Assembly: GCA_000973525.1 (NCBI GenBank) | Contig: CP004391.1 | Location: forward strand, 1 to 64,000 | Direction of reading: 5' to 3' | DNA from: Pasteurella multocida subsp. multocida OH4807 | GTDB taxonomy: Bacteria; Pseudomonadota; Gammaproteobacteria; Enterobacterales; Pasteurellaceae | DNA length: 64,000 bases | Shown: positions 50,352 to 60,153 of the stretch, piece after piece | Position numbering within the stretch: position 1 is the stretch's first letter | Layout of the letters: each line of letters begins with the position of its first letter | Program-made: the position numbers and the translations under genes | Notes under the pieces: generated by a model | Seen by the model: only the letters and a program-made list of their open reading frames with translations | What the model was told of the DNA's origin: nothing | Databases searched by the model: none

Positions 50352-50369
50352 AATGAACGTTCGTTCATT
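50352..50369. promoter_or_regulatory. TetR-type palindromic operator between macA and glnS
   Basis: AATGAACGTTCGTTCATT: two 8-base perfect arms with a 2-base centre. Such TGAACG/CGTTCA palindromes are typical of TetR-family pump repressors. It lies 18 bases upstream of the macA -35, and 56 bases from the glnS -35. No TetR gene lies in the window. Confidence 0.6.
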
Positions 50370-50425
50370 TTATCATTAAAACAAAAAATAGGAAGATCAA
50401 AATAAGAAGAAAATCGACCGCACTT

Positions 50426-50454
50426 TTGTATTCTGAAGGTAAACAATGTAGAAT
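50426..50454 (+). promoter_or_regulatory. glnS promoter
   Basis: TTGTAT (50426-50431), 17 bases, TAGAAT (50449-50454). The -35 directly abuts an uptake sequence at 50417-50425. Confidence 0.7.
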
Positions 50455-50501
50455 AGACAGCATTTTTTATAGCAAAATATTTATTGTAATTTGAGGTCAG
50501 A

Positions 50502-52181
50502 ATGAATAACCCAATTGAAAGCGCTGAAACAGTTGAAAATACAGAAAAACGTCCTACCAATTTTATTCGTCAAATCATTGATGAAGATTTAGCTTCAGGT
50601 AAACATCAAGCTGTCCAAACCCGTTTCCCACCTGAACCAAACGGTTATTTACATATCGGTCACGCCAAATCAATTTGCTTAAACTTTGGTATTGCAAAAG
50701 ATTATCAAGGCTTATGTAATTTGCGTTTTGATGACACTAACCCAGTGAAAGAAGATGTGGAATATGTGGATTCAATTAAGCAAGACGTGGAATGGTTAGG
50801 CTTCAAGTGGGAAGGTCAACCTCGTTATGCTTCAGATTATTTTGACCAATTATACGGCTATGCAATTGAGTTAATCCAAAAAGGCTTAGCTTATGTGTGT
50901 GAACTTTCGCCAGAAGAAATGCGTGAATATCGTGGAACTTTAACTGAGCCGGGTAAAAACAGCCCATATCGTGATCGTTCAGTTGAGGAAAACCTCGCCT
51001 TATTTGAAAAAATGAAAAAGGGTGAAATTGCAGAAGGTAAAGCAAGTTTACGTGCGAAAATTGATATGGCATCACCGTTTATGGTAATGCGTGATCCTGT
51101 GATTTACCGTATCAAGTTCGCAACTCACCACCAAACAGGGGATAAATGGTGCATTTACCCAATGTACGATTTCACCCACTGTATTTCTGATGCGATCGAG
51201 CGTATTACACACTCACTTTGTACATTAGAATTTCAAGATAACCGTCGTTTATATGACTGGGTATTAGAAAATATTTCGATTGAGCGTCCATTACCGCATC
51301 AATATGAATTTTCTCGTTTAAATTTAGAAGCGACACTCACCTCTAAACGTAAACTTTTACAATTAGTAAATGAAGGCATTGTGGATGGTTGGAATGACCC
51401 ACGTATGCCAACCATTTCAGGTTTACGTCGTCGTGGTTATACTCCAGCCTCATTACGTGAGTTCTGTCGTCGTATCGGTGTGACAAAACAAGATAACGTG
51501 GTTGAGCTTAGCGCATTAGAAGCGTGCATTCGTGAAGATCTTAACGAAAATGCACCACGTGCAATGGCTGTTATCGATCCTCTTAAAATTGTGATTGAAA
51601 ACTTTGGTGAAAAAGAAATTTTAACTGCACCAAATCATCCAAATCGTGAAGAATTAGGTCAACGTGAATTGCCATTTACCCGTGAAATTTATATTGATAA
51701 AGCAGACTTCCGTGAAGAAGCAAACAAACAATATAAACGTCTTGTGTTAGGTAAAGAAGTGCGTTTACGTAATGCTTATGTGATTAAAGCAGAGCGTGTT
51801 GAAAAAGATTCGGATGGCAATATCACCACAGTATACTGTACTTACGATCCAGAAACATTAGGCAAAAACCCTGCGGACGGGCGTAAAGTGAAAGGCGTAA
51901 TTCAATGGGTTTCTGCAGAAGAGTATTTACCTGCAGAGTTTCGTCAATACGGTCGTTTATTCACTGTGCCAAATCCAAGTGCGGCAGAAGATATTCACGA
52001 TGTGCTAAACCCTGAGTCGTTAGTAATTAAGCAAGGTGTAGTAGAAAAAAGCTTAATCAATGCACAACCAGAAAAAGCGTATCAATTCGAGCGTGAAGGT
52101 TATTACTGTGCAGATAGTAAAGACAGCTCTCCAGAACATTTAGTGTTTAATCTAACCGTCAGTTTAAAAGAAAGTTTTTAA
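50502..52181 (+). CDS. glnS: Glutaminyl-tRNA synthetase
   Basis: A 559-residue class I synthetase that charges tRNA-Gln. The HIGH motif is at 51-54 in [14 protein letters not shown]. The KMSKS-equivalent is [11 protein letters not shown] near 281-291. The two anticodon-binding beta barrels fill residues 350-555. AGGTCAGA upstream of the ATG is the ribosome site. An AAGTGCGGC near 51997 is a one-mismatch uptake sequence. Confidence 0.98.
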   Translation: MNNPIESAETVENTEKRPTNFIRQIIDEDLASGKHQAVQTRFPPEPNGYLHIGHAKSICLNFGIAKDYQGLCNLRFDDTNPVKEDVEYVDSIKQDVEWLGFKWEGQPRYASDYFDQLYGYAIELIQKGLAYVCELSPEEMREYRGTLTEPGKNSPYRDRSVEENLALFEKMKKGEIAEGKASLRAKIDMASPFMVMRDPVIYRIKFATHHQTGDKWCIYPMYDFTHCISDAIERITHSLCTLEFQDNRRLYDWVLENISIERPLPHQYEFSRLNLEATLTSKRKLLQLVNEGIVDGWNDPRMPTISGLRRRGYTPASLREFCRRIGVTKQDNVVELSALEACIREDLNENAPRAMAVIDPLKIVIENFGEKEILTAPNHPNREELGQRELPFTREIYIDKADFREEANKQYKRLVLGKEVRLRNAYVIKAERVEKDSDGNITTVYCTYDPETLGKNPADGRKVKGVIQWVSAEEYLPAEFRQYGRLFTVPNPSAAEDIHDVLNPESLVIKQGVVEKSLINAQPEKAYQFEREGYYCADSKDSSPEHLVFNLTVSLKESF

Positions 52182-52196
52182 ACTGACGCTGTTACG

Positions 52197-52224
52197 AAAA
52201 GAGCGCTTCAGTGCGCTCTTTTTC
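52197..52224 (+). terminator. glnS terminator
   Basis: GAGCGC (52201-52206) pairs with GCGCTC (52213-52218), with AAAA before and a T run after. Confidence 0.9.
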
Positions 52225-52407
52225 GTTGAAAAATACGTACGAATAGTGATTAAAGATGAAAAATCTTTGGTTATCTTCTTTATTTTTAGCTGTAATTTAA
52301 TGAATCGGCGATTTTTTATCTAATTCTGAAAAATATTTCGGTGTTATTAGGGAAAATGATTAGAATATTTTTAGTTTTAAAATGATGTGGGATATAAAGG
52401 AAAATAC

Positions 52408-53853
52408 ATGAACATTGTTTCTGGTTTCATTGATTGGGTCGAACAGGCACTGGTGTGGTTTGTAGAAAAAGTAGATGGTCCTTTATGGGATGTGACGATT
52501 GTCACGTTATTAGGTGTTGGGCTATTTTTTACTATTACAACTGGATTGGTTCAATTACGGTTATTACCACGTAGTTTACGTGAAATGTGGTCGGGTCGGA
52601 CGGCTGAAGGTAATTCTTTAACCCCTTTCCAAGCCTTTACAACGGGCTTAGCAAGCCGTGTTGGCGTGGGAAATATCGGTGGGGTGGCGACGGCCATTGC
52701 AATTGGTGGTGAAGGGGCGGTCTTTTGGATGTGGGTGACTGCATTAATCGGAATGAGTAGTGCATTTGCTGAATCTTCTTTAGCACAATTATTTAAAGTG
52801 AAAGAGCCTTGTGGTTTATATCGTGGAGGTCCAGCTTACTATATTACAAAGGGGCTCAAGGCGCCTTGGTTAGGGGGGCTTTTCGCAATCAGCTTAATTT
52901 TTACTTTTGGTTTTGCCTTTAATGCTGTGCAAGCTAACTCTATTGTGGAAGCAACCAGTAATGCATGGCATTGGGACCCTCAATATGTGGGTTTACTGTT
53001 AGTAGCAATTACGGCATTGATTATTTTTGGTGGAGTAAAACGTATTGGGGCAGTTAGTGCAAAATTAGTCCCTATGATGGCATTATTTTACTTAATTATC
53101 GCCGTGATTATTCTAGGAATGAATATTAACGCGATTCCAACGGTACTTTCTCGCATTGTCTCAAGTGCGTTTGATTTTAGTGCAATGGCGGGAGGCATGT
53201 TTGGCGCGCTTTTCTCAAAAGCGATGCTGATGGGGGTAAAACGTGGATTATTCTCAAATGAAGCTGGGATGGGATCGGCGCCAAACTCAGCCGCAACTGC
53301 AGATGTAAAACATCCTGCAAGCCAAGGGTTGATTCAAATGTTAGGGGTGTTTGTTGATACCATTATTGTGTGTACTTGTACTGCGGTTATCATTTTGCTT
53401 TCAGATAACTATGGCAGTGAGTCACTAAAAGGGATTTCATTGACACAAAATGCCTTACAATACCATGTGGGTGATTTTGGTTTACACTTCTTAGCGTTCA
53501 TTTTATTTTTATTCGCTTATTCATCGATTATTGGTAACTATGCCTACGCAGAAAGCAATATCCGTTTTATTCGAAACAAACCGTTTTTTGTGATGGTATT
53601 TCGTTTAATTGTCTTATTTTTTGTCTATTTTGGTGCAGTGAATCATGCCAATATTGTTTGGAACTTTGCAGATACGGTGATGGCGATTATGGCGATGATT
53701 AACTTAGTAGCGATTATCTTGTTGGCGCCAATTGTATGGCTAATTCTGAAAGACTATCAACGTCAAATCCGAGCAGGGCAGGAGCCAGTGTTTAATATTG
53801 AACAACACCCAGAATTATTAAAACGAGGCGTGGATAAAGATATTTGGTCTTAA
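52408..53853 (+). CDS. Sodium:alanine/glycine symporter (AGCS family)
   Basis: A 481-residue inner-membrane transporter with about ten to eleven membrane segments. Family signatures are TPFQAFTTGLASRVGVGNIGG near 73-92 and GVKRGLFSNEAGMGSAPNSAA near 282-302. It takes up alanine or glycine with sodium. The ATG at 52408 is chosen because AAGGA sits 6 bases before it; a GTG at 52387 has none. I looked for a glycine riboswitch in the 183-base gap before it and saw none. Confidence 0.92.
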   Translation: MNIVSGFIDWVEQALVWFVEKVDGPLWDVTIVTLLGVGLFFTITTGLVQLRLLPRSLREMWSGRTAEGNSLTPFQAFTTGLASRVGVGNIGGVATAIAIGGEGAVFWMWVTALIGMSSAFAESSLAQLFKVKEPCGLYRGGPAYYITKGLKAPWLGGLFAISLIFTFGFAFNAVQANSIVEATSNAWHWDPQYVGLLLVAITALIIFGGVKRIGAVSAKLVPMMALFYLIIAVIILGMNINAIPTVLSRIVSSAFDFSAMAGGMFGALFSKAMLMGVKRGLFSNEAGMGSAPNSAATADVKHPASQGLIQMLGVFVDTIIVCTCTAVIILLSDNYGSESLKGISLTQNALQYHVGDFGLHFLAFILFLFAYSSIIGNYAYAESNIRFIRNKPFFVMVFRLIVLFFVYFGAVNHANIVWNFADTVMAIMAMINLVAIILLAPIVWLILKDYQRQIRAGQEPVFNIEQHPELLKRGVDKDIWS

Positions 53854-53882
53854 CCCTTTCCTATTTATTTAAATTTTATATA

Positions 53883-53929
53883 AAGCTGTACTTGAAAGGA
53901 TTGATGCCTAGTAAAGTACAGCTTATTTT
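53883..53929 (+). terminator. Terminator after the symporter gene
   Basis: AAGCTGTACTT (53883-53893) and AAGTACAGCTT (53914-53924), perfect 11-base arms with a 20-base loop, followed by ATTTTT. Confidence 0.75.
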
Positions 53930-54223
53930 TAGGTGAAGTTCTCGGTCATCATTTGGCACAATAAATCGTTTATGCGATGTATTTATATGTATGCGCTCAT
54001 CCTGTGTCGAAAGAAAGATGAGTTAAACTGATTTAACTTGTGGCAGCAGAAGTGCGGTCAGAAATTGGAAAATATCAGTCTTGAAAAGAAAAAACCGCTA
54101 CACCAAGAAGATGTAGCGGGAGGTCTTAATATAAGAAAGTTAAAAAGACGACTGCATTTTGCAGTGCACTAGCATTATCTAAGACTCAGGATTTTCCAAA
54201 TAGTTCATAAAAAGTTTTATTTT
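53930..54223. other. Intergenic stretch with several hairpins, no gene
   Basis: The gap between the converging symporter and dxs genes. It contains an uptake sequence (54050-54058), a minus-strand terminator (54085-54121), and a small hairpin ACTGCA/TGCAGT (54151-54165). The dxs stop region itself holds the palindrome ATAAAAAATTTTTTAT (54226-54241). No coding frame or known RNA was recognised. Confidence 0.6.
54085..54121 (-). terminator. Terminator of the xseB-ispA-dxs operon
   Basis: On the minus strand CCGCTACA pairs with TGTAGCGG (54121-54097) over a 9-base loop, then six T. It lies about 100 bases past the dxs stop codon. Confidence 0.8.
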
Positions 54224-56068
54224 TTATAAAAAATTTTTTATTTGTGCCTCAATGCCTGTTTCGTCTAGTTTTAAATCAGTCAGAATTTCTTGTTGTGTCC
54301 CTTGTGGGATAAAGAAATCAGGTAAACCTAATTGTAATAATTTAATGTGATGTTGTTGTGCATGAAGGACTTCAGTCACAGCACTACCTGCCCCACCTTG
54401 AATAGCATTCTCTTCTAATGTCACTATCATTTCATGGGTTTGTGCAATTTGGTGAATACGTTCCACATCAATTGGTTTAACAAAACGCATGTCCACGACG
54501 GTGGCATTGAGTTTCTCCGCCACTTTCATAGCAGTTGGTAATAGGGTACCAAAATTTAGGATAGCGATTTTTTCACCTTCTCGAATTAAGTTTGAACGTC
54601 CCAATTCTAATGCCTGTAAAGGTTGCAAGGTCACACCAATGGCATTACCACGTGGATAACGTACTGCGGCAGGTTGATTGAGTTTATATCCAGTGTAAAG
54701 CATTTGGCGGCATTCATTTTCATCACTTGGGGTCATAATGACCATATTGGGAATACAACGCATAAAGCTAATATCAAATGCACCTTGGTGTGTTTGTCCG
54801 TCAGCACCAACTACTCCTGCACGATCGATAGCAAATAATACAGGTAGGTTTTGGATCGCTACGTCATGGATAAGTTGGTCATAAGCCCGTTGTAAGAAAG
54901 TCGAATAAATGGCAACAACAGGTTTATATCCTCCGATGGCTAAGCCAGCTGCAAAGGTGACGGCATGTTGTTCAGCAATGGCGACATCAAAATATTGTTC
55001 AGGGAAACGATTTGAAAATTCAACCATTCCAGAGCCTTCTCGCATTGCTGGGGTAATCCCAACAAGTTTAGGATCCTGCGCCGCCATTTCACATAACCAT
55101 TCCCCAAAAATGTGTGAGTACGTTGGCGTGCTATTAGATTTGGGGAGTTGACCACTGAGATGATCGAACTTAGGAACACCATGGAAACCAATCGGATCTT
55201 TTTCAGCTGGAGCATAGCCTTTCCCTTTTTTCGTCATAATGTGTAAGAATTGTGGACCTTTTAAAGAGCGCATATTCTTTAATGTACTAATCAGCTCTTC
55301 AATATTGTGCCCATCAATTGGACCAATATAATTAAATCCTAATTGTTCAAACATTGTGCCGACTGGTGACACAAATCCTTTAACATGCTCTTCTGTTTTT
55401 TTAACAAATTCTTTTATTGGAGGCATCCCAGATAAAATTTTCTTGCCACCTTCACGAATAGAAGAGTAGAACGAGCCCGTGAGTAATCGTGCAAGATGAT
55501 TATTTAAAGCGCCAACATTCTCTGAAATTGACATTTCATTGTCGTTTAAAATGACAAGCATATCCGCGTGGGAGGCACCAGCATGGTTCATCGCTTCAAA
55601 CGCCATGCCTGCGGTAATCGCACCGTCCCCGATAACACAAACAGTTTTACGTCCTGCATTTTCTTTTTCCGCCGCGATCGCAATTCCTAAGCCTGCGCTA
55701 ATAGAAGTAGAAGAGTGACCTACACTTAACACGTCAAATTCACTTTCCTCTCGCCATGGGAAAGGATGGATGCCATTTTTTTGACGAATGGTAGACATTT
55801 TATCACGACGCCCAGTTAAGATTTTATGGGGATAAGCTTGATGCCCTACATCCCAAATTAATTGATCGAAAGGTGTTTTATAAATATAGTGGAGGGCGAC
55901 GGTCAACTCGACTGTCCCTAAGCCTGAAGCTAAATGCCCACTACTTTGGCTAACTGACTCTAAAAGATATGCACGTAATTCCTGACAAACTTGAGGCAGT
56001 TGTTCTTTGCTGAGTAAACGCAAATCTTCAGGTGAATTAATTAAAGATAAAAGAGGGTAATTTTGCAT
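54224..56068 (-). CDS. dxs: 1-deoxy-D-xylulose-5-phosphate synthase
   Basis: A 614-residue thiamine-diphosphate enzyme that condenses pyruvate with glyceraldehyde-3-phosphate, the first step of the MEP isoprenoid pathway. The cofactor motif [15 protein letters not shown] begins at 147. [14 protein letters not shown] near 74-87 and the transketolase-like [19 protein letters not shown] near 415 are family signatures. It is the third gene after xseB and ispA, with a 64-base gap holding an uptake sequence (56104-56112). Confidence 0.97.
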   Translation of the reverse strand: MQNYPLLSLINSPEDLRLLSKEQLPQVCQELRAYLLESVSQSSGHLASGLGTVELTVALHYIYKTPFDQLIWDVGHQAYPHKILTGRRDKMSTIRQKNGIHPFPWREESEFDVLSVGHSSTSISAGLGIAIAAEKENAGRKTVCVIGDGAITAGMAFEAMNHAGASHADMLVILNDNEMSISENVGALNNHLARLLTGSFYSSIREGGKKILSGMPPIKEFVKKTEEHVKGFVSPVGTMFEQLGFNYIGPIDGHNIEELISTLKNMRSLKGPQFLHIMTKKGKGYAPAEKDPIGFHGVPKFDHLSGQLPKSNSTPTYSHIFGEWLCEMAAQDPKLVGITPAMREGSGMVEFSNRFPEQYFDVAIAEQHAVTFAAGLAIGGYKPVVAIYSTFLQRAYDQLIHDVAIQNLPVLFAIDRAGVVGADGQTHQGAFDISFMRCIPNMVIMTPSDENECRQMLYTGYKLNQPAAVRYPRGNAIGVTLQPLQALELGRSNLIREGEKIAILNFGTLLPTAMKVAEKLNATVVDMRFVKPIDVERIHQIAQTHEMIVTLEENAIQGGAGSAVTEVLHAQQHHIKLLQLGLPDFFIPQGTQQEILTDLKLDETGIEAQIKNFL

Positions 56069-56132
56069 AATTGTTAGTCAATTCCAAAATAATTTAAAAA
56101 CAGACCGCACTTTTGTTAAGTGAATGTGCGAG

Positions 56133-57020
56133 TTAACTTTTTCTATTCACGACAAATTCAGCAATAGCGCGTAAGGCTGCCGTATCAAAGGGTACATATT
56201 CTAGTTCAGCTAACGCAACTAAGTAGAGTTCTTTCGCTTTTTGTTTAGCACCATCTAAACCAAGTAATTTGGGATAGGTACTTTTATCAGACAGTAAATC
56301 GGAACCTACATTTTTACCTATTACGTCACTTTCTCCTTCAATATCTAAAATGTCATCTTGAACTTGAAAGGCGAGCCCAATGGCATCGGCATAGCGTTGT
56401 AAATGCTGTTCTAGCGTTGTGTCTGTAAAATGAGGTGAGCAAATGAATCCCATTTTCAACGCAGCGGATAATAGCGCCCCTGTTTTGTTACGGTGGATTT
56501 GCTCAAGTTCATCTAACCCAATGTGTTTTTGTTCAGAAATGAGATCCAAGCTTTGTCCTAGGCACATGCCTTGGATACCCGATGCTTGACTGAGTGTTTT
56601 GACGAGTGCCAGTGTTTGTTCTGCTGATAAGTATGGAACTTGAGTGAGAATATCAAAAGCAAAGGCTTGTAAGGCATCTCCAGCTAAAATGGCGGTAGCT
56701 TCATCAAACGCAATGTGGCAGGTTGCCTGACCTCGTCTTAATGTATCATTATCCATAGCAGGCAGATCATCATGGATTAACGAATAAGCATGAATGGCTT
56801 CGAGTCCCGCCGCAACATAATCTAATTGCTCTAGTTGAGCGCCCAACATTCTCCCTGTTGCATAGACTAAAAAAGGACGAATACGTTTTCCGCCTAATAA
56901 CACACCATAGCGCATTGCTTCAGCAAGAGGAGATGGCGCAGTGTCAAAGGAAAGTTGTTGCGCTAGAAAAGTATTAATACGTTGCTGTAATTGTGATAGA
57001 TCTTGCGAAAATTGATACAT
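56133..57020 (-). CDS. ispA: Farnesyl diphosphate synthase
   Basis: A 295-residue trans-prenyltransferase that makes farnesyl diphosphate from IPP and DMAPP. The first aspartate-rich motif is DDLPAMD at 84-90 and the second DDILD near 222. GGKRIRPFL lies at 43-51. It starts 13 bases after xseB. Confidence 0.96.
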   Translation of the reverse strand: MYQFSQDLSQLQQRINTFLAQQLSFDTAPSPLAEAMRYGVLLGGKRIRPFLVYATGRMLGAQLEQLDYVAAGLEAIHAYSLIHDDLPAMDNDTLRRGQATCHIAFDEATAILAGDALQAFAFDILTQVPYLSAEQTLALVKTLSQASGIQGMCLGQSLDLISEQKHIGLDELEQIHRNKTGALLSAALKMGFICSPHFTDTTLEQHLQRYADAIGLAFQVQDDILDIEGESDVIGKNVGSDLLSDKSTYPKLLGLDGAKQKAKELYLVALAELEYVPFDTAALRAIAEFVVNRKS

Positions 57021-57033
57021 AATAGCTTTGTTG

Positions 57034-57279
57034 TTATGAGTCTGGTTGATAATCAGTCAGCGCGGCATGCTCATTCTTTTGCAATAAAATCTGAATACGT
57101 TGTTCCGCTTGTTGCAAACGCTCTTGACCTAAATTAGCTAATTTTATTCCATTTTCAAATGCTTTGAGGGACGCTTCTAAAGGCAACTCGCCACTTTCTA
57201 AACGCGTCACAATGGCCTCTAACTCTTGTAATGTGGTTTCAAAGTCCAATTCTGTTTTTTGTGTCGGTTTTCTCGCCAT
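57034..57279 (-). CDS. xseB: Exodeoxyribonuclease VII small subunit
   Basis: An 81-residue helical protein with the family core [20 protein letters not shown] at 13-32 and [17 protein letters not shown] following. It partners XseA (not in this window). First gene of the conserved xseB-ispA-dxs operon. Confidence 0.95.
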   Translation of the reverse strand: MARKPTQKTELDFETTLQELEAIVTRLESGELPLEASLKAFENGIKLANLGQERLQQAEQRIQILLQKNEHAALTDYQPDS

Positions 57280-57450
57280 TGTTAATCCTATATTATTTGA
57301 ATGATATAGGGCAGTTATTGTACTGTATTTTAAGGCATATGTTAAAATTATTTAGCTTTTTTCAGGGATTTTATTGCTGAATGTTTTCCTGATATAGCTC
57401 ACTTATTTGACGTGATTGAGAGGTGACTTCTTTAGAACAGGAAGAATAAA

Positions 57451-57475
57451 AAGTGCGGTCAAATTAACCGCACTT
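57451..57475. terminator. Inverted pair of DNA uptake sequences, likely terminator
   Basis: AAGTGCGGT (57451-57459) and ACCGCACTT (57467-57475) with a 7-base loop, A-rich before and T-rich after. It lies 33 bases past the torZ stop, and the remaining gap up to xseB holds no gene. Confidence 0.88.
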
Positions 57476-57507
57476 TTTTATTTAGTGAGTCGTTGTTTAA
57501 AGCTAAC

Positions 57508-59994
57508 TTAGACTTTTGCTTGTTTTGGTTGTTTAAACACAGTCACTTCTGGTGCTTCACCTGTGAATTTTTCAACTTGAACAATACAGGTATTTGGTGA
57601 GTTACCTTGAGCAAGATTTGAGGTACCCACGTCCATTGTTAACACGTTTGGACAACCGTTTTTACATAATGGTTTTTCGCTCATACCTAAGTCTAATGGG
57701 TCATACCAAGCACCTTCACATAAGCCCACCGTACCTTTAATGATGTGATCACTCACGATTGCCCCCGCAAGCACTTGACCTCGACCATTGAAGATACGCA
57801 CGATATCACCGTCTGCAATGCCACGTGCTTTCGCATCTTCAGTGTGAATAAGCACTGGTTCACGATCTTTCACGGTGTATTTTTGACGAAGTGAAGTGTG
57901 CGCTAATTGGCTGTGTAAGCGATAGTAAGGGTGTGGTGTTACTAACGCTAATGGGTGTTCTGACGTTACATTACCCGCAAACTCTTCTGGTTCAAACCAA
58001 GAAGGGTAGCCTCGGCAATCGTCGTAGTTCATTTTTGCAACGGTGTCAGAGTAGATCTCAATTTTACCAGAAGGTGTGCCAAGCGGATTTAATAATGGAT
58101 CTTCGCGGAACTCACCATAACGCACCCATTTTTTCGCTTTTTCACTAGCGTTAAATGTGATTGGTTTGTTTTCTTCCCAGAATTTTTCAAACTTAGGCAT
58201 TAACACGCGGTTTTTACGTGCTGCATCAAAGGCTGATTGATAGAAGAATTTCAACCAATCCATTTCAGTTTTACCTTCAGTGAATTTATCTTCTACGCCA
58301 GCACGTTTTGCTAATTCAGCAAAGACATCGTAGTCATTACGTGCTTCAAATTGTGGCTCAACGACTTGTTTCATTGGGAGAATGTGCATCATAGAGTAGT
58401 CACCAGTCATTGTTAGGTCATTACGTTCATAACTTGTGGTGATCGGTAACACAATATCTGCCATACGTGCAGTTGGTGTCCAGTTGATTTCATTCACAAT
58501 GATAGTTTCTGGTTTTTGCCACGCTTTCACTAAGGTATTGGTATCTTGATGGTGAACAAATGGGTTACCGCCTGCCCAGTAAATTAATTTAATGTCTGGG
58601 TAAGTGATTTCGGTTCCATTGAACTTGATCGTTTTACCCGGATTGAGTAACACATCTGCGATACGCGCAAGTGGGAAACTGATTTTCGCTGATTTAGATA
58701 ACCAAGATTGTCCAGTGTTTGTGGTATCGCTATCTAATGTTGCAGACATTGATCCAATCACACCGCCCGTTGTGGTTGGCGCACCACCATTTGAATAGTG
58801 ATAGCTGAAACCAAAACCGCCACCTGGTAAACCAATTTGGCCTAACATTGAAGCAAGAGTGACTAGCATCCAGTGAGTTTGTTCACCGTGACGTTGACGT
58901 TGCATACCCCAACCACCCATTAACATTGTACGTTTTGATGAGAAGTCAGTTGCAAGTTGTTTGATGACATCAACGGGTACGCCACAGATTTTGCTTGCCC
59001 ATTCAGCATCTTTTGCTTGTCCATCGACTTTACCGAGCAAGTATTCTTCGAATTTTGCATAGCCTGTTGTATATTTTTTCAAGAAGGCTTTGTCGTGTTT
59101 ATCTTGCGTCACTAAAGTATGCGCAATACCTAACATTAATGGAACGTCAGTTGCTGTATTAGTTGGGATCCATTCTGCGTTAAGCATTTTACAGGTTTCA
59201 CTTTTGATTGGGTCAATACAAATAATGCGTTTGCCTGTTGCTTGATATTTTTTGAAGTACTCAATACCTTGTTGGTCTGTTGCTGTCCAAGCAATACGTA
59301 ATGTGGTAAGTGGGTTTGCAGACCATAACACGATAATATCCGTGCTTTCTAATATGGTTTCCCAGCTAGTTTGTTGTTCATAAACTTCGATCGTACCTAA
59401 TACGTGTGGCATAATTACCTGTGCAGCACCAGTAGAGTAGTCACCTTTGTGTCCTACGAAGCCACCTGTTGCATTGAGGTAACGGTGTAATAACGTACGG
59501 CTTGAGTGGAGAGAACCCGAGCTTTTCCAGCCATAAGAACCACCAAAAATATTTTCAAATCCGCCTTCTGAACGAACACGTTTAAACTCTTTGTCGATTA
59601 AGTCGAGAGCTTGATCCCAAGTTACGCGTACCCATTCATCACGACCACGCATTGTGGTGTCGCTTTTACCTGGGTTATCTAAATAGCCTTTACGTACCAT
59701 TGGGTATTTGATACGAGTTTCACTGTAAAGCTGATCAGGTACAACAGATTGTAATTCGTTTTCAATAACAGGTGGAATGGCAGGACCCGATTTGACGGCT
59801 TTGCCATTTTCAACTACCACGCCGAGTGGTCCCCAGTGCGCAGCGGTGACGATTGTTTTGCTTTCAGCTGCAACAGCATTTGGCGAAACAAGTGAACCGA
59901 CTACGCCACCGCTTAATGATGCGCCAGCAATGCCAAGAGAGGAGTTTCTTAAAAACTCTCTACGTTTTACATCTACTTTGTTCTCTTTTTTCAT
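57508..59994 (-). CDS. torZ: Tat-exported molybdoenzyme TorZ/MtsZ (N-/S-oxide reductase)
   Basis: An 828-residue DMSO-reductase-family enzyme. A twin-arginine signal (RREFLRNSS from residue 11) is followed by a hydrophobic stretch and a cleavage region near AVAAES. The molybdenum ligand serine is S158 in GGSYGWKSSG. The bis-MGD-binding regions include WSANPLTTLR, GGWGMQRQRHGEQ and the C-terminal HSQLAHTSLR. Homologues reduce trimethylamine-N-oxide, biotin sulfoxide or methionine sulfoxide; the H. influenzae counterpart has been described as a methionine sulfoxide reductase. torY, its electron donor, lies just upstream, 159 bases away. Confidence 0.92.
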   Translation of the reverse strand: MKKENKVDVKRREFLRNSSLGIAGASLSGGVVGSLVSPNAVAAESKTIVTAAHWGPLGVVVENGKAVKSGPAIPPVIENELQSVVPDQLYSETRIKYPMVRKGYLDNPGKSDTTMRGRDEWVRVTWDQALDLIDKEFKRVRSEGGFENIFGGSYGWKSSGSLHSSRTLLHRYLNATGGFVGHKGDYSTGAAQVIMPHVLGTIEVYEQQTSWETILESTDIIVLWSANPLTTLRIAWTATDQQGIEYFKKYQATGKRIICIDPIKSETCKMLNAEWIPTNTATDVPLMLGIAHTLVTQDKHDKAFLKKYTTGYAKFEEYLLGKVDGQAKDAEWASKICGVPVDVIKQLATDFSSKRTMLMGGWGMQRQRHGEQTHWMLVTLASMLGQIGLPGGGFGFSYHYSNGGAPTTTGGVIGSMSATLDSDTTNTGQSWLSKSAKISFPLARIADVLLNPGKTIKFNGTEITYPDIKLIYWAGGNPFVHHQDTNTLVKAWQKPETIIVNEINWTPTARMADIVLPITTSYERNDLTMTGDYSMMHILPMKQVVEPQFEARNDYDVFAELAKRAGVEDKFTEGKTEMDWLKFFYQSAFDAARKNRVLMPKFEKFWEENKPITFNASEKAKKWVRYGEFREDPLLNPLGTPSGKIEIYSDTVAKMNYDDCRGYPSWFEPEEFAGNVTSEHPLALVTPHPYYRLHSQLAHTSLRQKYTVKDREPVLIHTEDAKARGIADGDIVRIFNGRGQVLAGAIVSDHIIKGTVGLCEGAWYDPLDLGMSEKPLCKNGCPNVLTMDVGTSNLAQGNSPNTCIVQVEKFTGEAPEVTVFKQPKQAKV

Positions 59995-60153
59995 ATAAAG
60001 CCTCGCTTATTTAAGTAGTTGACGTTTTGACACCTTTCTAAATATGAGTGGACAATTAATTTCTCGGTTATCCATGGCATAAGCGAACTTATTGCTGGCT
60101 TGTTACCATATCTGTCGACTTAGGATCGCAAGCTCGGAGTCAGGAATTTATCT

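Noticed and set aside
52225..52407. Possible glycine riboswitch before the AGCS symporter
   Set aside because: No tandem GG-AGAG-type core or conserved stems could be found in the 183-base gap.
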